Positions 60,060 through 64,000 of a stretch of DNA of 64,000 bases are shown here, in pieces. Below the pieces are notes generated by a model. The model did no database searches and was not told the DNA's origin. It saw only the letters and a program-made list of their open reading frames with translations. Made by a program: the position numbers and the translations under genes. Within the stretch, counting starts at the first letter, position 1. Each line of letters opens with the position of its first letter. This stretch comes from Clostridium scatologenes (GTDB taxonomy: Bacteria; Bacillota; Clostridia; Clostridiales; Clostridiaceae): NCBI RefSeq assembly GCF_000968375.1, contig NZ_CP009933.1:3534001-3598000 (forward strand), read 5' to 3'.

Positions 60060-61208
60060 TTATACAAACATCTGTTGTAATAATGCTTTTTTTTGTTCTT
60101 TCAAGTGATTTAACTTACGCTGATGAAGGGTGATAAAGTTGTCGATATTTTGGAAAAAGCCACCTATTTGGTTCTGTTCCTTATTATCAGGTATCAAAAT
60201 ATCTATATTATTAATAACAGCTTTGGATAAACTTGGCACACCTGTTGATTCATGTTTCTGTTTCCAATTTATATTTTGAAAAATATCATAAACAAAATTT
60301 AAATCATTATCATTCTCAGGAACTGCATAAAATAATGTGTCCACAGTCCAAAAAGGTGCTCTCAATATGTATGGTTTATTAATTGTACCTTTTCTACCAA
60401 TACCTATTGCATCTTCTTTATATGACAAAGCTTTATTCACACTCAGCATATATCCACCTGTTCCATAAACAGGAATTTCACCTTCTGAAAGGTGTTTGTA
60501 GTCTCTTCCGCTTCTAATATTGACTATATTTCCAAGCTTACGCTGTTCCCAAGGGTCAGTAAATCCTGGAAAACGAAGTTCTGGAAAATCTTTACCATTT
60601 TTCGGAAACATCTTTTGTAACAAACTTTTCTTCTTATCTTGCAAGTGATTTAACTTACGCTGATGAAGATTGATAAGGTAATCGAGTTTCGTGAAAATAA
60701 CCCCGATTTTGTTCTGCTCTTCAATTTCAATCGGTGCAATGATCTTAATGTCCAAAAAACCTTTCTTGTCTAACACTCGATTTCGTCCAGCACCACCTGG
60801 GGAAATCATTTCCATTTTCCTTCGGAAATTCTCCTGAGAAACAACATATTTTATAAAGCCAACATCAGAATTACTCATAGTATACGTCGGAAAACGGTGA
60901 GAAACAAGCAATCCATCATCTTCTTTGTTTGCAACAGCAATAGCATGTTCCCATGCAAAAGTAATATTTACAATTAAGTCGTTCTCTCTTACAACGAACA
61001 ATTTATCCATTGCAACATCATCAGGATTTTCGATTTTCTGATGAAATGTCCCTTTTGCATGAGAACGAACAGAGATTTTTTCATAAGATTCCGTTGGTTT
61101 TGGTACTTCTCGAACAACCAGTGTGACAAGCTCACTTAACTTACGCTGCTCCCATGGTTTGGTGAATCCCAGAAATCTCAGCTTTGGTTTATTGTTGTTT
61201 TTTTCCAT
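60060..61208 (-). CDS. hsdS: Type I specificity subunit HsdS, expressed copy
   Basis: 382 residues from ATG 61208 (RBS GGAG, seven bases). Two target-recognition domains: residues about 20-175 (opening TKPWEQRKLSELVTLV) and about 215-365 (opening TDPWEQRKLGNIVNIR). Each ends in a conserved helix with LHQRKLNHL. The two WEQRK and two LHQRK stretches are DNA repeats shared with the silent modules, so either half could be exchanged. It reads the two halves of the recognition sequence. Confidence 0.95.
   Translation of the reverse strand: MEKNNNKPKLRFLGFTKPWEQRKLSELVTLVVREVPKPTESYEKISVRSHAKGTFHQKIENPDDVAMDKLFVVRENDLIVNITFAWEHAIAVANKEDDGLLVSHRFPTYTMSNSDVGFIKYVVSQENFRRKMEMISPGGAGRNRVLDKKGFLDIKIIAPIEIEEQNKIGVIFTKLDYLINLHQRKLNHLQDKKKSLLQKMFPKNGKDFPELRFPGFTDPWEQRKLGNIVNIRSGRDYKHLSEGEIPVYGTGGYMLSVNKALSYKEDAIGIGRKGTINKPYILRAPFWTVDTLFYAVPENDNDLNFVYDIFQNINWKQKHESTGVPSLSKAVINNIDILIPDNKEQNQIGGFFQNIDNFITLHQRKLNHLKEQKKALLQQMFV
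60114..60145 (-). repeat. hsdS repeat B at the 3' end of hsdS
   Basis: Two mismatches to the 57835 copy in the same orientation; inverse to 56819. A recombination target joining the second hsdS half to the plus-strand module. Confidence 0.75.
60537..60553 (-). repeat. hsdS repeat A at the second recognition domain
   Basis: CTTGGGAACAGCGTAAG read on the minus strand, identical over 17 bases to both A copies. Confidence 0.8.
60654..60685 (-). repeat. hsdS repeat B in the central conserved region
   Basis: Less perfect B copy (GATGAAGATTGATAAGGTAA) within the middle of hsdS, preceded by the same GCAAGTGATTTAACTTACG-like flank as the copy at 60114. Confidence 0.7.
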
Positions 61209-62205
61209 TGCTATCTCCTTTAATCTTTCTGATTTCCTTATCAAAATCAGAAACTATTTTTTGATTTTTGTTAAACTCTTGATATTCTTCTATTGCCTTC
61301 TCTTTAGCGGTGTTATGAGAAATATGTCCATAACCCTTTAAGATTTCATAACGATTGAATTTCAAAAATTCATCAATACTTACCGCAAAATCTTCCATAG
61401 ATAACAACGTTTCATTTTCAAGAAGTCGCTCAACATAATCAAAATAAGCTGAGACGTTACGTTCAAGACCACGAATTTCCTTTTCTGATAAGTAATTTTT
61501 GGCCACAAGCACATCAGATTGCAAAATTCGCCCGTTAGGAGAATTCTTCCAAGTAGTGAGTCCCATATGTTCTTTATCTCTATCTGCACTATCATAAATA
61601 ATTTCTGCAGCTGTTTTACCAGTTATCGCAAAATGAAATTTATTTTGAATAGTTGCATAAAATTTTTTTGTGATTTCTGAATTTTTATCATAGTCATATG
61701 AAATTTCTGCAAACACATCTGTAATTTGTTGCCAAATTCTACGTTCACTTGCTCTAATTGAGCGTACAGTTTCAAGTAACTCACGGAAGTAATCTTTACC
61801 GAAAACATTCTCACCTTGCTTCATGCGCTCAACATCAATCTTAAATCCTTTTTTGATATAGTCTTTCAAAATATCAGTGGCCCAAATTCTAAACTTTGTT
61901 GCTTTTTGAGAATTAACACGATAGCCAACTGAAATAATGGCATCCAGATTATAAAACTTGACCTGTTTTGTTTGTGTTTTTCCTTCTATAGCACCATGCT
62001 TCGTGGTATTTTCCAAAACGGAAATAACCACTTTCTCATCAAGCTCTCCAGACTCAAAAATGTTTTTAAAATGTTTACTTATAGCAGAAACACCCACATC
62101 AAAAAGCTCAGCTATAGCTTTTTGTGTCGCCCAGATTGTTTCATCCTTCATCACGACTTCAATTTTTTCATCTGAATCATACATTAAAAATTGTATCTCG
62201 TTCAT
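61189..62205 (-). CDS. RhuM-family protein (Fic/DOC-associated 'virulence RhuM')
   Basis: 338 residues. The RhuM N-terminus (MYDSDEKIEVVMKDETIWAT, ELFDVGVSAISKHFKNIFES, VKFYNLDAIISVGYRVNSQK) is followed by a helical C-terminal half (YATIQNKFHFAITGKTAAEI, SDVLVAKNYLSEKEIRGLER). RhuM genes are often embedded in type I restriction operons. Their role is unproven; the N-terminal part resembles KilA-N/Bro-type DNA-binding proteins. It lies 13 bases after hsdR and overlaps the hsdS start by 20 bases, so it is co-translated. Confidence 0.9.
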   Translation of the reverse strand: MNEIQFLMYDSDEKIEVVMKDETIWATQKAIAELFDVGVSAISKHFKNIFESGELDEKVVISVLENTTKHGAIEGKTQTKQVKFYNLDAIISVGYRVNSQKATKFRIWATDILKDYIKKGFKIDVERMKQGENVFGKDYFRELLETVRSIRASERRIWQQITDVFAEISYDYDKNSEITKKFYATIQNKFHFAITGKTAAEIIYDSADRDKEHMGLTTWKNSPNGRILQSDVLVAKNYLSEKEIRGLERNVSAYFDYVERLLENETLLSMEDFAVSIDEFLKFNRYEILKGYGHISHNTAKEKAIEEYQEFNKNQKIVSDFDKEIRKIKGDSNGKKQQ

Positions 62206-62218
62206 TTAATCACCCTTC

Positions 62219-64000
62219 TTAATTTTCTACTAATTCATCAGCTAATTCATAAATAGCATCACGCAAACCATTACGGTACTTGATTTTAGACAAAGCTTGT
62301 ACCTCTTCGCTATGTGCTAATGTCTTATAATCCACAGTTGCTTTTGCAATTATGTCTCGAATTTGACCAGTATCATCTAGATCTTGCATACCATAACGAT
62401 GACGACTAAATAATTCACGCATCTGAGCACTTGTTATAATATCTGTAATTCCCCACTTTACTCGAAAATCTAAGAACATTCTATCAAGGCTGACATTATT
62501 AGCTGCTTGAATAATTTGTTCACTATCTCTCAATTTTACTGGATATTTAAGATTAGAGCCTTCTGGTGGAAAATACCCTTTAATAATAGCTATTGCTGCA
62601 TTCATAATCTTCGCAGCATAATTTCTATCTTCCAAACCATTGGCAAATTGATCAATTTTCTCTTTGGTAACTTGGGCTTCTTGTTTCTTGCCATCATGCA
62701 CTTGATTCAATAATTTTTCCACCAATTCAGTTAAATAATCATAATCTATTTTAACATCCTTCACATGAGTCATTTTTAACTCAATTTGATAAAAAGGAAT
62801 TTTCTTTTCTTTTGATATATGTTGTTTAAGCTCATTGGTTAAAACTGTAGTAAGCATAGTTTCCTCTTCACTAGTCATTCCTAATTTTTCAACTAACTCA
62901 TCTGGATTTTCATAATTGAAACCTACTGCATTTCCATCAACTTCTTCAGGTGAATATTGTTTTAATTTAGCCATACCAACATTATAATCACGCAGCAAAT
63001 CAAGCATATATTCCTTTTGCTTCTCAGAAGGTGGTAATTGTTGAAACTCATTAGTTAAGCTGCCTAATTTCTCAACAACTTCCTTAACTTCATTAAATAC
63101 ATCTTCAAAAGGTTTAGCTATAATACCATCCTTTTGGTTAGAATTACGTTGTTCATCTTCTGATAAAATTGCAGAAGCTTTATTAGCATAAATTGCGAGA
63201 GCTTGATTCATCAATTTCTCATTTTGAGCAGGCCAACGATAATTTACAATACGCCCCCAAGGTTTTTCTTGCATATCAGCAATACGATTTGTTCTTGAAT
63301 AGGCTTGAATAAGTCCAGCCCCTTTAAGAGTTCTATCTACATAAAGAGTATTAAGTTCTGGAGCATCGAATCCAGTCAAAAGTTGATCTACTACAATCAC
63401 AATATCTAAGAACTTCTTGTCTTTAGCAGTTTTATCCAAACGACTAGTAACATCTTGTGTATATCCTGCTACATCATCCATGCCAAAGCTTGTATGAAAT
63501 TCTTTGTTATAGGCTTTAATAGCATCATGTAAGCCTTTATTAGTATCAAGCATACTATCATTATTGGATGAGTTTTGACTAAATGTAACTGCTACTTTTA
63601 ATGTTTGTCCACCATTCTTCATATTTTCAGCATTTACCCGCCTAAATTCATTAAAATACATCATTGCCATTGGAATACTGGCTTTTCCACCACCAACATG
63701 AGTGGTAAATAGTGCATTATACTTACCTTCATTTGAACGATTTCGCCAGTTTTTGAAAATATCTTCAACTACTAACTTGATGTGATCTGGATTTTCATCA
63801 TAGAAACTTGCTTCAACCGCATCATCCATATCTTCTTGACTTATATTATTAATCTTTTCTATAATTTTTTCTTCAGTCCACTTCGGATAACGTTCTCTAT
63901 AGAAATTCGGTAGATATTTTAATTTCATTTGCTCTTCATCAATAGTTGTCTCAAAATCCACTTTAAAACCTAAAACATTTCTATCTGCTATTGCTTCACG
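62219..64000 (-). CDS. hsdR: Type I restriction endonuclease HsdR, C-terminal part
   Basis: Open to the right edge; the visible 593 residues are the second helicase domain and C-terminus. Motif V-like VVDQLLTGFDAPELNTLYVD and motif VI LIQAYSRTNRI of superfamily 2 translocases are visible, then the long helical C-terminal domain that docks on HsdM/HsdS. The N-terminal PD-(D/E)XK nuclease and first ATPase motifs lie outside. It cuts unmodified DNA after ATP-driven translocation. First gene of the hsdR-rhuM-hsdS-hsdM operon as seen. Confidence 0.93.
   Translation of the reverse strand, partial: REAIADRNVLGFKVDFETTIDEEQMKLKYLPNFYRERYPKWTEEKIIEKINNISQEDMDDAVEASFYDENPDHIKLVVEDIFKNWRNRSNEGKYNALFTTHVGGGKASIPMAMMYFNEFRRVNAENMKNGGQTLKVAVTFSQNSSNNDSMLDTNKGLHDAIKAYNKEFHTSFGMDDVAGYTQDVTSRLDKTAKDKKFLDIVIVVDQLLTGFDAPELNTLYVDRTLKGAGLIQAYSRTNRIADMQEKPWGRIVNYRWPAQNEKLMNQALAIYANKASAILSEDEQRNSNQKDGIIAKPFEDVFNEVKEVVEKLGSLTNEFQQLPPSEKQKEYMLDLLRDYNVGMAKLKQYSPEEVDGNAVGFNYENPDELVEKLGMTSEEETMLTTVLTNELKQHISKEKKIPFYQIELKMTHVKDVKIDYDYLTELVEKLLNQVHDGKKQEAQVTKEKIDQFANGLEDRNYAAKIMNAAIAIIKGYFPPEGSNLKYPVKLRDSEQIIQAANNVSLDRMFLDFRVKWGITDIITSAQMRELFSRHRYGMQDLDDTGQIRDIIAKATVDYKTLAHSEEVQALSKIKYRNGLRDAIYELADELVEN

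Noticed and set aside
1..64000. CRISPR arrays, tRNA and rRNA genes
   Set aside because: No regularly spaced direct repeats, no cas genes and no tRNA- or rRNA-like sequence were found on reading both strands.

Overview
The window is AT-rich, has clostridial ribosome-binding sites (strong GGAGG, some TTG/GTG starts), and encodes rubrerythrin, a C. butyricum-type chloramphenicol acetyltransferase, a UviA/BotR-like sigma factor with YvrJ/DUF2922/DUF1659 partners, and an IStron. This points to a Clostridium sensu stricto chromosome. No tRNA, rRNA or CRISPR array was seen. Most genes lie on the minus strand.

Layout. 1-9.6 kb: an FtsX-type ABC permease (cut by the left edge), a DUF218 protein, nhaA behind its own promoter and a leader terminator, a HAD hydrolase, DUF3795, rubrerythrin, UPF0060, a metallo-hydrolase, an APH-like kinase and a CPBP protease. 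9.7-11 kb: an Rrf2 regulator plus methyltransferase module, of which a near-identical second copy lies at 40.9-42.2 kb. 11-20 kb: flavodoxin-type reductase, CPBP-like protein, a frameshifted TetR gene beside an HXXEE membrane protein, lipoprotein, a WXG/DUF4474 protein, LysR with a stand-alone E2 acyltransferase domain, and AraC/GyrI-like. 20-44 kb: an accessory archipelago of mostly single-gene units (GNATs, GrpB, ACT, SDR, SRPBCC, hydrolase, cat, WG-repeat protein, WYL regulator, PNPOx). They are separated by four dispersed intergenic repeat families (called R1-R4 here) and many gene relics, especially at 38.3-40.9 kb. 44.2-47.6 kb: a DUF1659-DUF2922-YvrJ-sigma operon whose DUF2922 gene is interrupted by an IStron (group I intron plus tnpB). 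47.9-54.5 kb: VOC protein, DJ-1/PfpI, WYL regulator, two M28 lipoprotein peptidases, Fic, and a phage-type regulator. 54.5-56 kb: phage/mobile relics around a palindrome cluster. 56.4-64 kb: an apparently invertible type I restriction-modification locus (hsdR, rhuM, hsdS, hsdM, two silent hsdS pieces and a tyrosine recombinase). It runs off the right edge.

How parts work together. The cat gene has a complete translational attenuator: promoter, nine-codon leader peptide, and a 13-bp stem hiding the ribosome-binding site. Joining the two DUF2922 exons across the IStron restores the protein frame. The hsdS pieces share the conserved repeats that the adjacent recombinase would need to shuffle specificity. 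R2 repeats carry a terminator hairpin and an extended -10 promoter, and sit upstream of six unrelated genes. No gene was recognised at 11814-12106, 26374-26576 or 34546-34801.
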